In this document: piece by piece, positions 11,814 to 12,215 of the stretch
Layout: each line of letters opens with the position of its first letter
Numbering within the stretch: the stretch's first letter is position 1
Source: JAIOTH01 sp964639335
GTDB taxonomy: Bacteria > Patescibacteriota > Patescibacteriia > UBA1558 > S5-K13
Assembly: GCA_964639335.1 (NCBI GenBank)
Contig: CAZXCJ010000033.1
Coordinates: 1-12,215 of the forward strand
Length of the DNA: 12,215 nucleotides
Direction: 5' to 3'
Made by a program: the position numbers and the translations under genes
The notes under the pieces: model-generated
The model's input: the letters and a program-made list of their open reading frames with translations, nothing else
Told to the model about the DNA's origin: nothing
Database searches by the model: none

Positions 11814-11855
11814 ACCTGTCTACCGAAGTAAAGTTAAAACTTTACGTAAGTAGAC
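11814..11855. repeat. Palindromic element downstream of clpB
   Basis: GTCTAC (11818-11823) pairs with GTAGAC (11850-11855), and AAGTAAAGTT with AACTTTAC inside, allowing a hairpin of about 38 nt. The left edge ACCTGTCTACCGAAG differs at one base from the element in the exchanger leader; a GC-rich tail (GCGGCCCTG) continues to about 11870. It may also terminate clpB, though no T-run follows on the minus strand until the AAAAAAG at 11804-11810 (T-run on minus), which could serve. Confidence 0.65.
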
Positions 11856-11894
11856 GAAATGCGGCCCTGTTCTAAAATTAGCTTAACAAAATCT

Positions 11895-12215
11895 TTAAAC
11901 TTTTTCAACCTCAATCTGCTTATTTTTCAAAAATATCTTTACTGTGTCTCCATTGTGAATTTTGTCAGCCAAAATTTTATTAGCAATTAAATTCTCAATT
12001 TTGTCCTGAATATATCTTCTAACTGGCCTAGCTCCCATTTCTGGTTCAAAAGAATTTAAAGCAATGTTCTGATAAATCTTGTTTTCTATTTTTAAATCAA
12101 TCTTTTTGTCTTTTAACCGCTGTTCCAGTTCTTGCATTTGCAATTTAGCAATTTTAGAAATATTTTTAACGTCCAATGGTCGAAATACTAAAATTTTATC
12201 TAAACGATTTAAAAA
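11895..12215 (-). CDS. clpB: ClpB-type AAA+ disaggregase, C-terminal fragment (runs off window)
   Basis: The last 106 codons of a gene entering from the right edge; the frame is open to base 12215, and the TTG at 12176 is internal. It shows the end of the second AAA+ module: FLNRLDKILVFRPLD (sensor-2-proximal arginine region) and the D2 small domain with EPEMGARPVRRYIQ followed by DKIENLIANKIL, then a short end (GDTVKIFLKNKQIEVEKV). This GARPxxR sensor-2 motif belongs to the ClpA/B/C class of hexameric unfoldases. ClpB, which rescues aggregated proteins with DnaK, is the best guess because ClpB is the most widespread of these, but ClpC or ClpA cannot be ruled out without the N-terminal and middle domains. 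Confidence 0.85.
   Translation of the reverse strand, partial: FLNRLDKILVFRPLDVKNISKIAKLQMQELEQRLKDKKIDLKIENKIYQNIALNSFEPEMGARPVRRYIQDKIENLIANKILADKIHNGDTVKIFLKNKQIEVEKV

Overview
The window looks like a chromosomal segment of an AT-rich, small-genome bacterium, most likely a member of the Candidate Phyla Radiation (Patescibacteria, Parcubacteria-like). Pointers are the low GC content, lysine/isoleucine-rich proteins, TTA-rich spacers, a stand-alone four-helix-bundle (23S rRNA IVS-type) protein gene, and families of GC-rich palindromic elements scattered between and even inside genes. The taxonomic call is inference. TGA is used as a stop (end of the exchanger gene), so a UGA-to-glycine code is unlikely.

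Left part (1-6105), mostly minus strand: a partial NIF3-family gene, then gyrA, then (after a small plus-strand membrane protein gene) parB and parA as a classical parAB pair. GyrA carries a roughly 185-residue N-terminal extension, lysine-rich and histone H1-like, into which two GC-rich palindromes are inserted in frame. Topology control (GyrA) and chromosome partition (ParAB) therefore sit side by side; no clear parS site or DnaA-box cluster was seen.

Middle (6106-7114): a parA promoter diverging from a near-consensus tRNA promoter, followed by tRNA-Leu(CAA), initiator tRNA-fMet(CAU) with C33 in place of U33, and tRNA-Met(CAU). Each tRNA is followed with no spacer by a TCGACTC-containing repeat; a 139-bp copy with two mismatches follows both CAU tRNAs. 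A GAAA-loop terminator closes the cluster.

Right part (7115-12215): a plus-strand YdjM/DUF457-like membrane protein with an apparently leaderless promoter, then minus-strand genes: a 58-residue ferredoxin, a Ca2+/Na+ exchanger-family protein, an acidic single-membrane-segment protein of unknown function, a ComF-type phosphoribosyltransferase, the four-helix-bundle protein, and the C-terminal end of a ClpB-type AAA+ unfoldase.

Several intergenic spacers are arrays of degenerate 7-bp (once 8-bp) repeats. Those on the two sides of the four-helix-bundle gene are in opposite orientation, so the gene looks like a cassette bounded by inverted heptad arrays. Extended -10 promoters (TGnTATAAT) recur in front of four transcription units, and Shine-Dalgarno motifs are mostly weak or absent.
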